Assembly: GCF_014679505.1 (NCBI RefSeq)
Contig: NZ_CP061474.1
Coordinates: 1,518,001 to 1,582,000 of the forward strand
Source: Geobacillus sp. 46C-IIa
Lineage (GTDB): Bacteria > Bacillota > Bacilli > Bacillales > Anoxybacillaceae
Length of the DNA stretch: 64,000 nt
Direction of reading: 5' to 3'
Below are positions 55,001 to 62,759 of this stretch, one piece after another. The translations under genes and the position numbers were made by a program. How positions within the stretch are numbered: the stretch's first letter is position 1; each line of letters begins with the position of its first letter. Below the pieces are notes generated by a model. That model did not search any database and was not told the DNA's origin. It was given only the letters and a program-made list of their open reading frames with translations.

Positions 55001-56248
55001 CGCGCCGATATCGAATCGATGGCGGCGCTCATCGAACCTTCTGCGCTCTTTTCGGCGCTGGCTGACGCCCGTCGGCAGGCTGGGGAGGCGTGGTATTATG
55101 ACAACCTCGGCTATGTATATGGAGCACTCGGGCAGAACGAGCGGGAGAAAGAAGCGGTGGAAAAGGCGCTCTCGCTCGCTCCACACGATAGCGAGGCGCT
55201 TCATCATTACGCCAAAGTGATGGTGAGGGAAGGAAAAGCGAAAGAAGCGATAGAGATGCTCGAACAATTGATGGCCGAGTATCCGGGCGATGAATCGCTT
55301 TATGCCACTTACATCGCCATGTTTCCAAAAAGCGGACGCGGCCTGGCGCGGCTGCGCCGCCGGCTGGAGCGTTTGCAGGCCGACCGCCAGAGAAAAAGCG
55401 CGATATATGTGCGTGCTGCCGCAGCTCTTCTTCCGCATTGGGAAGAGGAGCTGCAACGGATGGATGAAATGCCGGGGCGGTGGTGGACGAAAATGAAAGC
55501 ATGGGCCGGGAAGTTTTCGTTGTTTTCCGCCATCATTGATTTGTACGAAGAGGCGCTCGGCCTTGACCGTGAAAACGCGGAAGCGTATGCTGAGCTGGCC
55601 CGCTTTTATGCGGCGGTTGAACTGGAGGACGATGCCGCGAAAATGTGGCGCAAGGCGCTGGCGAGCGGTTGGGAGCCTGAACTGGCGCGTGAATTTGTCA
55701 AGCATTTGTTGGCGGCTGACGATGCCAAACAACGCCAAGAAGCGCAAACGTGGCTCGATCGGCTGCTCGCCGATGATCCCGATGATGTCGAACTGCGCGT
55801 TTTGCAGGCCGTCATTTGGCTTCAAGACGGGCGGCAGGAACAAGCCGAACGGCAGCTGCGGGCGATCGTGGCTGAAGAGCCGCTCTCCCGCGGCGCGCTC
55901 TTCTTGCTTGCCGAACGATATGAGGAAACGGGGCGCTTGCAAGAAGCGACAGCGCTTTGGGAACGATGCGCCCACTGGTATTCCGAAGACGGAGAATGGC
56001 ACCTGCACCTAGCGGCGATGTACGAAGAAATGGGGCGTCTCGACAAGGCGCTGGCGGCCGTCGACCGGTGCGTTGGTGCGGAGGAAGACGTCCGCCTTCA
56101 GTACGAGCGCGCTCGCTATCTTTCGCTCCTTGGGCGTTTTGATGAGGCGAAGCAAGAGCTTGATCGCGCACTGGCGGCCGATGAGAGCGGGGAGTTGGCC
56201 GCGCTGGCGGCTGAGGAACCGGCGTTTCGTCGAATGAAACGGCTATAA
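52085..56248 (+). CDS. giant TPR protein with C39-like peptidase domain
   Basis: 1387-residue protein without signal peptide or membrane segment. Residues 1-310 are TPR-like helical repeats. Residues 316-445 form a papain-like C39-type peptidase domain with Cys318 (HNYCVPASVEMML), His396 (SSHVQVLFGYD) and Asp414 (VQDPN), the order expected for a catalytic triad. Residues 450-1387 contain many more TPRs. Related TPR/C39 proteins occur in Bacillaceae, but I know no assigned function. Glutamate- and arginine-rich helices suggest a large scaffold. AAAGGAG precedes the ATG; no partner gene is adjacent. Confidence 0.8.
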   Translation: MNRIEYIASLVEEKRIVDALAEVRPQLEKVGPFGWRPLLASWDSIEPFRALIRLFDYALMYRHSGLVARYAHRKLNTLQTLAWVCDEWLENRRPLDVEEALTPRLAKALEGKTDEPDEAIARAAFAFVRALLDMQRADEAREWMGVVARYETVPIHDKWGYFYIETGDRKRAEQAVRAGLDDPERGDMCYLLLADLYALDGRHHEALAVLEEGRRRFPQVLSFYAERARRLRDVRAYREALAAMEELDRLNPLHMHRRYFTHLRAELYDQLGEWEKLESLVRAEPQLEKTPYARALGRQKERAVVLPLIPVVQKHNYCVPASVEMMLRVLGASRTQDEVAEQIFDVRGSKLSTTVHYLEELGFVCRFFIGSPPRWKRLIDEGVPVLLSVDYEQSSHVQVLFGYDERLAAFYVQDPNVFDPFVVPEEELEKWYAGTHYLSIVALPREKAALAAELPEEEDRYFRELHAFAEKMDEDEQAHFDAFVAFLRRHEHIPYTWLYVMKHFGSDEAKPLVLDYTERVLKQYPEHNDLLLAAAKAYVYTQEMERAEQVLKQAKGNMQSPLYHYLRGRIAFSMSRYEEAARYFRASLQLDPDQPEVWSYTALALVYAGHTERGLICSQVAVRLYPGDLFIETNHGVLLFHAKRFAEAREWFDRLVRRERRDAHLWYERARCDLELGRRRKAERGFLVAKALDPREPYPYIMLADLYNDDGNRTQAKAVLNEGVAAVERLAPLYVRLGDFYMDEGEAEKAASCYEQALALDGDDVFAHLGLASALVERGGGEAARRHVTELRTRFANNSEYWLNAGKWLMAYGFADDEKGRGTALSWLEEGLRLAEFDAEEAYEFYIGQLITPSLTRRGRLFLERLVADRPRLASARCALGVLYERQNRPSKAMAVYREAAAMGHPLSLFRLAELCASLGRAHEAKQHYEACLRADPSFALCHFRLAVLYGGEGKEEQQCAHLLQAVRLAPLRADIESMAALIEPSALFSALADARRQAGEAWYYDNLGYVYGALGQNEREKEAVEKALSLAPHDSEALHHYAKVMVREGKAKEAIEMLEQLMAEYPGDESLYATYIAMFPKSGRGLARLRRRLERLQADRQRKSAIYVRAAAALLPHWEEELQRMDEMPGRWWTKMKAWAGKFSLFSAIIDLYEEALGLDRENAEAYAELARFYAAVELEDDAAKMWRKALASGWEPELAREFVKHLLAADDAKQRQEAQTWLDRLLADDPDDVELRVLQAVIWLQDGRQEQAERQLRAIVAEEPLSRGALFLLAERYEETGRLQEATALWERCAHWYSEDGEWHLHLAAMYEEMGRLDKALAAVDRCVGAEEDVRLQYERARYLSLLGRFDEAKQELDRALAADESGELAALAAEEPAFRRMKRL

Positions 56249-56328
56249 GGACGATCGCTTTTCTTTTTGTAGAAAGTTTGCTATTGTTATGAGAAGAGAA
56301 GAATCGTCAGGCGGAAAGGGGGGAACGC

Positions 56329-56592
56329 ATGGAAGCGCCGATTGAGTTGCTTTCATACATGTCGCTTGTCGGTGTGCTGCTTGTCATCGTTAAAGGCTAT
56401 ATGGGCATACGTCGGGTGACGAAATCGCTGTCTTACGGATCGGCATTGACCGCGATTCGCGAGTGCCGGGCGGGAGCGGCTACGGGCTTTATCGCGCTTC
56501 CATCGCGCCCGCCGTTTTTGCCGCAGCGGCGGAAAATCCCGATCCGGGAACGGACGAACCGGACAGATGAGGATGGAAGGTCCCTTCCTTGA
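56329..56592 (+). CDS. mifM: MifM-like arrest-type leader of yidC2
   Basis: An 87-residue ORF with a strong GGGGGG ribosome site. It has one N-terminal membrane helix (LLSYMSLVGVLLVIVKGYMG), a short RECRAG motif, then a long basic tail ending TDEDGRSLP. In B. subtilis, mifM precedes yidC2 (yqjG) and encodes a membrane peptide whose C-terminus stalls the ribosome until YidC inserts its membrane helix. The layout here is the same: same place, same size class, membrane N-terminus, acidic residues near the C-terminus, stop codon inside the stem that masks the yidC2 ribosome site. Stalling itself is inference. Confidence 0.65.
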   Translation: MEAPIELLSYMSLVGVLLVIVKGYMGIRRVTKSLSYGSALTAIRECRAGAATGFIALPSRPPFLPQRRKIPIRERTNRTDEDGRSLP

Positions 56593-56628
56593 TGAAATCG
56601 GATCATTTTCTGACACGATCAAGGAGGG
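56582..56628 (+). promoter_or_regulatory. stem masking the yidC2 ribosome site
   Basis: CCCTTCCTTGAT (56582-56593) pairs with ATCAAGGAGGG (56618-56628), one bulged base. The right arm contains AAGGAGGG, the yidC2 ribosome site (7 nt before ATG 56635). The left arm contains the leader's last codons and its TGA stop (56590-56592). A ribosome halted near the leader's end would open the stem. Confidence 0.75.
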
Positions 56629-56634
56629 CTTTTC

Positions 56635-57384
56635 ATGAAAAAATGGCTAGTTGTGTTGCTTGGTGTTGCCTTGCTTCTTTCCGGCTGCAGCCGCAACGAA
56701 CCGATCGACGAACATAGCCAAGGGATTTGGAACCATTACTTTGTCTATCCGCTGTCAAAGCTCCTTTTGACGCTTGGCCATTGGTTTGGCGACAATTACG
56801 GCATCGCCATTATCGTGCTGACGCTGATCGTCCGCTTTTGCTTGCTGCCGCTCATTCTGAAGCAGTTCCGCACCTCGATGGCTATGCAAAAGCTGCGTCC
56901 GGAATTGTTGAAGCTGCAAGAAAAATATAAAAGCAAAGACCCGGAAACACAACGCAAGCTCCAGCAAGAGATGATGCAGCTGTACCAAAAGCATGGCGTC
57001 AATCCGGCGAGCGGTTGTCTGCCGGTGTTGATCCAAATGCCGATTTTTATGGCGCTCTATTACGCGATTTCGCGGACGCAAGAAATTAAAACGCATTCGT
57101 TCTTATGGGTCGAGCTCGGCCATCGCGACCCGTATTTCATTTTGCCGGTTTTGGCGGCATTGACGACATTTATCTCGCTCCGCTTGTCGCCGTCGATGAC
57201 ACAAGAACAAATGCCGCAGATGGCGATGATGTCGTACATGATGCCGGTGATGATTTTTATCGGCGCCAGCTCCGTTCCGTCGGCGCTGTCGCTCTATTGG
57301 GTCGTCGGCGGCTGCTTCTCGATCATTCAATCGCTCATTTTGCGCAGCCAGCTGAAAGCGGCAAAGGCAGCGGAAAACAGCTAA
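56635..57384 (+). CDS. yidC2: YidC/Oxa1 family membrane insertase, lipoprotein
   Basis: 249-residue insertase of the YidC/Oxa1/Alb3 family that helps membrane proteins into the bilayer. A lipoprotein signal with LSGC lipobox (Cys18) is followed by five membrane segments. The conserved core is GIAIIVLTLIVRFCLLPL (with the Arg of the hydrophilic groove) and GCLPVLIQMPIFMALYYAI. It corresponds to YqjG (YidC2) of B. subtilis rather than SpoIIIJ, supported by the MifM-like leader and masked ribosome site directly upstream, and by the lack of an rnpA neighbour. Confidence 0.93.
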   Translation: MKKWLVVLLGVALLLSGCSRNEPIDEHSQGIWNHYFVYPLSKLLLTLGHWFGDNYGIAIIVLTLIVRFCLLPLILKQFRTSMAMQKLRPELLKLQEKYKSKDPETQRKLQQEMMQLYQKHGVNPASGCLPVLIQMPIFMALYYAISRTQEIKTHSFLWVELGHRDPYFILPVLAALTTFISLRLSPSMTQEQMPQMAMMSYMMPVMIFIGASSVPSALSLYWVVGGCFSIIQSLILRSQLKAAKAAENS

Positions 57385-57398
57385 GGGCAACGAACGGG

Positions 57399-57452
57399 AA
57401 CGATCCTCCGTTTCGCTTTTCGAATGAAAAGGAACGGGGGATTGTTTTTTAT
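57399..57452 (+). terminator. terminator after yidC2
   Basis: AACGATCCTCCGTT pairs with AACGGGGGATTGTT through a longer arm (CTTTT/AAAAG), followed by six T residues. The gap to pncA contains only a TATAAT near 57545. Confidence 0.85.
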
Positions 57453-57634
57453 TTGGCAAGTTCATCGATCGAGCTGCGGCTACTGACCGATTATCATTCG
57501 CACGGTTGGCCTTTATAACGAGAAAACGCTTTTGCGCTCATGGTATAATATAGAAGACCGGTCGAAAACAACCGATTCGCTCATGTTGACTGCAAGGATA
57601 CAGGGGGAGAAAAAAGAGGGGAGAGGAATCCGAA

Positions 57635-58186
57635 ATGGGGAAAGCATTGATCAACATCGACTACACTGTTGATTTCATCGCCGATGACGGCGCGCTCACA
57701 TGCGGCAAACCGGGGCAGGCGATTGAGGCGGAACTGGTGCGGGTGACGAAACAGTTTATTGACCATGGTGATTTTGTCGTGTTTGCCATTGATAAGCATG
57801 CGGCGGGAGATCATTATCACCCGGAAACAAAGCTGTTTCCGCCGCATAATATCGAAGGGACGAAAGGGCGGAGGCTATACGGGGAGCTGGAGGAAGTGTA
57901 TCAGGCGAACAAGCATAAAGACCATGTGTACTGGATGGACAAGACGCGGTACAGCGCGTTCGCCGGGACCGATTTAGAACTGAAATTGCGCGAACGAGGG
58001 ATCACGGAAGTGCATTTGGTCGGCTGCTGCACTGATATTTGCGTCCTTCATACGGCAGTCGATGCGTACAACAAAGGCTTTCGCATTGTCGTCCACCGGC
58101 GGGCGGTTGCGAGTTTTGATGCGGCCGGCCATGAGTGGGCGCTGCGTCATTTTCGCCATACGTTAGGCGCAGAAATAGTGGAATAA
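57635..58186 (+). CDS. pncA: nicotinamidase / isochorismatase family
   Basis: 183-residue cysteine hydrolase of the nicotinamidase group, converting nicotinamide to nicotinic acid for NAD salvage. The triad is visible: Asp9 (NIDYTVDF), Lys (YWMDKTRYSAF) and Cys (LVGCCTDICV). The His residues of the metal site are in IDKHAAGDHYHP. The neighbour pncB, 82 nt downstream, uses its product. Its ATG is preceded by GAGAGGAAT. Confidence 0.92.
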   Translation: MGKALINIDYTVDFIADDGALTCGKPGQAIEAELVRVTKQFIDHGDFVVFAIDKHAAGDHYHPETKLFPPHNIEGTKGRRLYGELEEVYQANKHKDHVYWMDKTRYSAFAGTDLELKLRERGITEVHLVGCCTDICVLHTAVDAYNKGFRIVVHRRAVASFDAAGHEWALRHFRHTLGAEIVE

Positions 58187-58268
58187 TGGGGAAAACGTGA
58201 TAGAATAGACGATGAAAATGGTTGAAATTTGGCGGCGCAGTCATTTGTGTGGTGGAGGTTCTGCATTC

Positions 58269-59741
58269 ATGAACGAAAAATATGCCGATGACAGTTTGAT
58301 GCTCCATACGGACTTATATCAAATCAACATGGTCGAAACCTACTGGGAAGACGGGATGCATGAGCGCCGGGCCGTGTTTGAGGTGTTTTTTCGCAAGCTG
58401 CCGTTTGGCAACGGCTATGCCGTCTTTGCCGGACTTGAGCGCGTAATACAGTTTTTGCAGGGATTCCGTTTTTCCGACAGCGATATCGACTATTTGCGCA
58501 ATGAGCTTGGCTACCGCGACGATTTCTTGAACTATTTGCGGACGCTTCGCTTTACCGGGACGGTTCGTTCGATGCGGGAAGGGGAAATCGTCTTTGCCAA
58601 CGAGCCGATTATGCGCATTGAGGCGCCGCTTGCGGAGGCGCAGCTCATCGAAACGGCCATTTTAAACATCATCAATTTCCAGACGCTCATCGCCACGAAA
58701 GCGTCGCGCATTAAACATATCCTCGGGGACGAACCGGCTTTAGAGTTTGGCAGCCGGCGGGCGCAGGAGATGGACGCCGCCCTGTGGGGAGCGCGCGCGG
58801 CGTATATCGGCGGGATTGAAGCGACATCGAACGTGCGGGCCGGAAAGCTGTTTGGCATTCCGGTCGCCGGGACGCACGCTCATTCCATGATTCAAGCGTA
58901 TCAGGACGAATACGTAGCATTTCATAAATATGCACGCCGCCATAAAGACTGCGTATTTCTTGTTGACACGTACGATACGTTGAAATCGGGGGTGCCGAAC
59001 GCCATTCGCGTCGCCAAAGAGCTTGGTGATCAGATCAATTTTATCGGCATTCGCATCGACAGCGGCGATTTGGCCTATTTGTCAAAAGAAGCGCGGAAAA
59101 TGCTTGATGAGGCTGGATTCCCGAACGCGAAAATTTTTGCTTCGAACGATTTGGATGAAGATACGATTTTAAACCTAAAATCGCAAGGGGCGAAAATCGA
59201 TGTGTGGGGAATCGGCACGAAGCTGATCACGGCATACGACCAGCCGGCATTAGGCGCGGTGTATAAGATGGTGGCGATCGAAAACGAAGCCGGCGAGATG
59301 GTCGATACGATCAAAATTAGCGGCAACCCGGAGAAAGTGACGACGCCGGGGCTGAAGCGGGTGTACCGCATCGTCAATAAAATCAATCATAAAGCAGAAG
59401 GAGACTACATCGCCTTAGAAAGCGAGAACCCGCAGCAAGAAGAGCGGCTGAAAATGTTCCATCCGGTGTACACGTTCATCAGCAAATTCGTCACCAATTT
59501 TGAAGCGCGCGATTTGCATGAAACGATTTTTGACAACGGCAAACTCGTCTACACATCGCCGCCGCTTTCGGATATTCAGGCATACGCGAAGAAGAGTTTG
59601 CGCTTATTTTGGGAGGAGTACAAACGAACGCTCAACCCCGAGCAATATCCGGTCGATTTGAGCCAGGCATGCTGGGACAATAAGATGGAAAACATCCGCA
59701 AAGTGAAAGAAAAGCTTGCGCGCCCATCTGCAAACGAGTAA
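58269..59741 (+). CDS. pncB: nicotinate phosphoribosyltransferase
   Basis: 490-residue enzyme joining nicotinic acid and PRPP to make nicotinate mononucleotide. Family features: LHTDLYQINMVETY near the N-terminus, FGSRRAQEMDAALWGARAAYIGG (substrate-binding Arg and the regulatory His region), GTHAHSMIQAY, DTYDTLKSGVPNA and GIRIDSGDL. I chose ATG 58269 after GGTGGAGG; the frame from 58212 has no homology. It pairs with pncA as a two-gene NAD salvage unit. Confidence 0.95.
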   Translation: MNEKYADDSLMLHTDLYQINMVETYWEDGMHERRAVFEVFFRKLPFGNGYAVFAGLERVIQFLQGFRFSDSDIDYLRNELGYRDDFLNYLRTLRFTGTVRSMREGEIVFANEPIMRIEAPLAEAQLIETAILNIINFQTLIATKASRIKHILGDEPALEFGSRRAQEMDAALWGARAAYIGGIEATSNVRAGKLFGIPVAGTHAHSMIQAYQDEYVAFHKYARRHKDCVFLVDTYDTLKSGVPNAIRVAKELGDQINFIGIRIDSGDLAYLSKEARKMLDEAGFPNAKIFASNDLDEDTILNLKSQGAKIDVWGIGTKLITAYDQPALGAVYKMVAIENEAGEMVDTIKISGNPEKVTTPGLKRVYRIVNKINHKAEGDYIALESENPQQEERLKMFHPVYTFISKFVTNFEARDLHETIFDNGKLVYTSPPLSDIQAYAKKSLRLFWEEYKRTLNPEQYPVDLSQACWDNKMENIRKVKEKLARPSANE

Positions 59742-59877
59742 ACGATTGCGCCTGTTTCAACGCTGCGAAAACGGAACCTTGCATCGCCTCAAAAGCGGAA
59801 TATACCGTCACAAGGCGTTTTGCCGCCATAAGAAACAAGCCCCCGTCGAAGGACAGGTGAGGAATGGCGCTATCATG

Positions 59878-59913
59878 GAAAAAGTGTCCCGCAGTGAAGC
59901 GGGGCACTTTTCC
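59878..59913. terminator. bidirectional terminator
   Basis: AAAAAGTG-CCCGC pairs with GCGGG-CACTTTT between the convergent pncB and pepF-like genes. Confidence 0.85.
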
Positions 59914-59916
59914 GTA

Positions 59917-61767
59917 TCACGGTGATGGTTGTTGGTTTTGCAGCTGCTTGTCCAGTTCGTCAACGAGTTTGGCGAAATGGCGCAAGACGCGCTCGACCGG
60001 TTCAGGGCTTGTCATATCAACGCCGGCTCGCTTGAGCAGGCGGATCGGGTCGTCTGACGTGCCGGAGCGCAAAAACTGTTTATACCGCTTCACCGCTTCG
60101 CCGCTTTTGTCGGTTTGGATGCCGCTGACGATGGCGTACGAGGCGGCGAGGGAAGTCGCATATTTGTATACATAAAATGCGTCGTAAAAATGGGGGATGC
60201 GCAGCCAGCCGCGTGCGGCTCCCGGGTCGGCGGCATACGCCGGGCCGTAATACGTTTTGAGCAATGTAAGCCAGAGATGGTTGAGCTCATCGGCCGTCAG
60301 GCTGCCGCCTTGGCGTACTTTATCATGGATTTGCTGCTCAAATTCGGAATACATGACTTGCGTGTACAGCGTGCCGCGAATTTGTTCGATTTGTTCGATG
60401 AGCAGGCGAAGCTTTTCCTCTTTTGTTTTCGCCTGCTTGTACAAGTAATCAAGCATCAGCCATTCATTGGCGGTGGAGGCCACTTCCGCGGTGAAAATCG
60501 AATGGCCGGAATAATGGTACGGCTGTGTGCGGTTCGTGTACACAGAATGCATGGCGTGTCCAAGCTCATGGGCCATCGTCAACACGCTGTCAAGCGAACC
60601 GTTGTAATTGAGCAAGATGAACGGATGGGTGTCGTACGCCCCCGTATTGTAGCCGCCGGTGTATTTTTTCGGGCGCGGGTAAACATCAAGCCACCGTTCG
60701 GCAAACGCGCGGCGTACATGTTCGATATAGTCGTCACCAAGCGGCCGAAGTCCTTGCAACAAGAGTGTTTTTGCCGTCTCAACCGGAATGGATTCCGCCG
60801 TTTCGCCAGCGAGCGGCACATATAAGTCATAGCTATGGACACGGTCGAGACCGAGCGCTTGTTTTCGCAGTTCAATATAACGATGAAGCGCCGGCAGGTG
60901 GTGATGGACGGCGGTGATCAAGTTGTCAAACACTTCCTTTGGCACATCGTCGGCAGCGAGCGCGGCGTCTAGGCCGGACGGGTAGCGGCGTACGTCGGCA
61001 TACAGCTCATCCGCTTTAACGGATGCGTACAGCGTCGCCGCCGCCGTCTGTTCGAGCGCCTCATAGCTTTTGGCTTTCGCTTCAAACGCAGCTTTCCGGT
61101 AACGGCGGTCGCGATGCTGAAGGAGGGCGGCATAGTTATGGTCCGTCAGCGTCACTGTTTTTCCGTCCGGCATGCGGACAGACGGCGGCTCGTAGTCGCC
61201 GCGGGAAGCGTGGTCATAAATGTTTTCCGCCTCGCCAAGAGCCGGTGATAGTTTGGCGAGCAGCCGTTCCTCGCGTTTTGTGAGCGTATGCGGCTTTTGT
61301 TCGCGCAGTTCGGTGAAGTAATAACGATACGGCTTGAGCGGTTCGCTGTTTTGCAGCTTCTTAAGCGCCCGCTCCGGAAGGGCGAGCAGCTCCGGTTCGA
61401 TAAATGCGGTCTTTGCCGCATATTGGGCGGTGAGCGCTTCCACTTTCGCCCCAAGCCGGGCGGCTGTGTTGTCTTCAATGTTCAAGTCGCGTTTTAAATG
61501 AGCGTAAAGGGACAGTTTTTCAAGCTTGCGGGCTGTTTGTTCGTTTAGGGCGAACAGCTTGGCGATCGTTTTCGCATCGTCGAGTTTGCCTTCAAAGGCT
61601 GCCAGTTTCGGCAAGGCGCTGTTCACCGCCTGATAGTCGCGCATCCATTCCGCTTCGGACGGATAAATATCGGCCAAATTCCATTCGTATGCCGTTTCGG
61701 CGGCTGACGTCGGCCACGGGATGACAAAAAGAAACATCGCAAACAGCGAAACGAGCCGGCGCTTCAT
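59917..61767 (-). CDS. exported oligoendopeptidase F-like peptidase
   Basis: 616-residue M3 metallopeptidase of the PepF group, which cleaves short peptides of roughly 7 to 17 residues. The zinc site is MAHELGHAMHS with the third ligand Glu further on (TAEVASTANEWLM). Unlike typical cytoplasmic PepF it starts with a signal peptide, MKRRLVSLFAMFLFVIPWPT, cut near SAAE. AAAGGATG precedes the ATG at 61767; the frame upstream to 61815 is not supported. It is convergent with pncB. Confidence 0.9.
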   Translation of the reverse strand: MKRRLVSLFAMFLFVIPWPTSAAETAYEWNLADIYPSEAEWMRDYQAVNSALPKLAAFEGKLDDAKTIAKLFALNEQTARKLEKLSLYAHLKRDLNIEDNTAARLGAKVEALTAQYAAKTAFIEPELLALPERALKKLQNSEPLKPYRYYFTELREQKPHTLTKREERLLAKLSPALGEAENIYDHASRGDYEPPSVRMPDGKTVTLTDHNYAALLQHRDRRYRKAAFEAKAKSYEALEQTAAATLYASVKADELYADVRRYPSGLDAALAADDVPKEVFDNLITAVHHHLPALHRYIELRKQALGLDRVHSYDLYVPLAGETAESIPVETAKTLLLQGLRPLGDDYIEHVRRAFAERWLDVYPRPKKYTGGYNTGAYDTHPFILLNYNGSLDSVLTMAHELGHAMHSVYTNRTQPYHYSGHSIFTAEVASTANEWLMLDYLYKQAKTKEEKLRLLIEQIEQIRGTLYTQVMYSEFEQQIHDKVRQGGSLTADELNHLWLTLLKTYYGPAYAADPGAARGWLRIPHFYDAFYVYKYATSLAASYAIVSGIQTDKSGEAVKRYKQFLRSGTSDDPIRLLKRAGVDMTSPEPVERVLRHFAKLVDELDKQLQNQQPSP

Positions 61768-61853
61768 GCGATCACATCCTTTCCGTTTTTTTCCTCTCGT
61801 CTGTAGTATGTGCAAACCGGAACGTTTTAGCCAAAAAAGAAGAAAGGAAGAGG

Positions 61854-62747
61854 ATGATGGAACGAGTTCAATTAGCGGATCACTTGTCTTTTTCCCGCGT
61901 CATTCACGGCTGTTGGCGGCTCGCCGACTGGGGCTATTCGGCCGGGCAGCTGCTTTCACTGATTGAATTTTGCCTTGAGCGCGGCATCACCACGTTTGAC
62001 CATGCCGATATTTATGGCAACTATACGTGCGAATCGCGCTTTGGCGATGCGCTCGCGTTAAAACCAAGCTTGCGCGGTCAAATCGAGATCGTGACGAAAT
62101 GCGGCATTAAGCTGCCATCGAAGTACGGAATGAAGTCGTACGATACAAGCAAAGATCATATCATCGCTTCGGTCGAGCAGTCGCTGCGGAATTTCCGCAC
62201 CGATTATATCGATGTGCTGCTGATTCACCGCCCGGATCCGTTCATGAACCCAGAGGAGGTAGCCGAGGCGTTTTTGAAGCTGAAACAGGATGGAAAAGTG
62301 CGCTATTTTGGCGTCTCGAACTTTAAACGTTCGCAATGGGAAATGTTGCAGTCGTATTGGCCGTTTCCTCTCGTGACCAACCAAATCGAAGCATCGGCGT
62401 ACCGGCTCGAAAATTTTGAAGACGGCACAGTGGATCTTTGCCTTGAAAAGCGGGTTCCGCCGATGGTATGGTCGCCGCTTGCCGGTGGAGCGGTTTTTTC
62501 CGCTGACGATGACCGGGCGGTGCGGTTGCGCGCCGCCTTGGAACAAGTGCGGCAGGAACTTGGCGCCGAGACGGTCGATGAAGTGCTGTACGCGTGGCTG
62601 TTTGCTCATCCGGCGCGAATGATGCCGATTGTCGGCTCAGGGAAACGAGAACGCATCGACCGGGCGGTGCGGGCGTTGTCTTTGCCGCTTTCCCGTGAGC
62701 AATGGTTCGCCATTTTGCAAAGTTCGATGGGGCATGATGTGCCGTAA
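61854..62747 (+). CDS. aldo/keto reductase
   Basis: 297-residue NADPH-dependent aldo/keto reductase with a TIM barrel. The catalytic tetrad appears as Asp (FDHADIYGNY, Asp and Tyr), Lys (IVTKCGIK) and His (LLIHRPDPF). The C-terminal cofactor-binding stretch is PIVGSGKRERIDRAV. It resembles the YdhF/YcsN group. Physiological substrate unknown. AAAGGAAGAGG precedes the ATG. topB begins 12 nt after its stop, so the two may be co-transcribed. Confidence 0.9.
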   Translation: MMERVQLADHLSFSRVIHGCWRLADWGYSAGQLLSLIEFCLERGITTFDHADIYGNYTCESRFGDALALKPSLRGQIEIVTKCGIKLPSKYGMKSYDTSKDHIIASVEQSLRNFRTDYIDVLLIHRPDPFMNPEEVAEAFLKLKQDGKVRYFGVSNFKRSQWEMLQSYWPFPLVTNQIEASAYRLENFEDGTVDLCLEKRVPPMVWSPLAGGAVFSADDDRAVRLRAALEQVRQELGAETVDEVLYAWLFAHPARMMPIVGSGKRERIDRAVRALSLPLSREQWFAILQSSMGHDVP

Positions 62748-62759
62748 GGGGAGAAGCCG

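Noticed and set aside
54929..56008. 359-codon minus-strand frame inside the TPR gene
   Set aside because: Shadow of a long G/C-rich coding region; no ribosome site and implausible composition.
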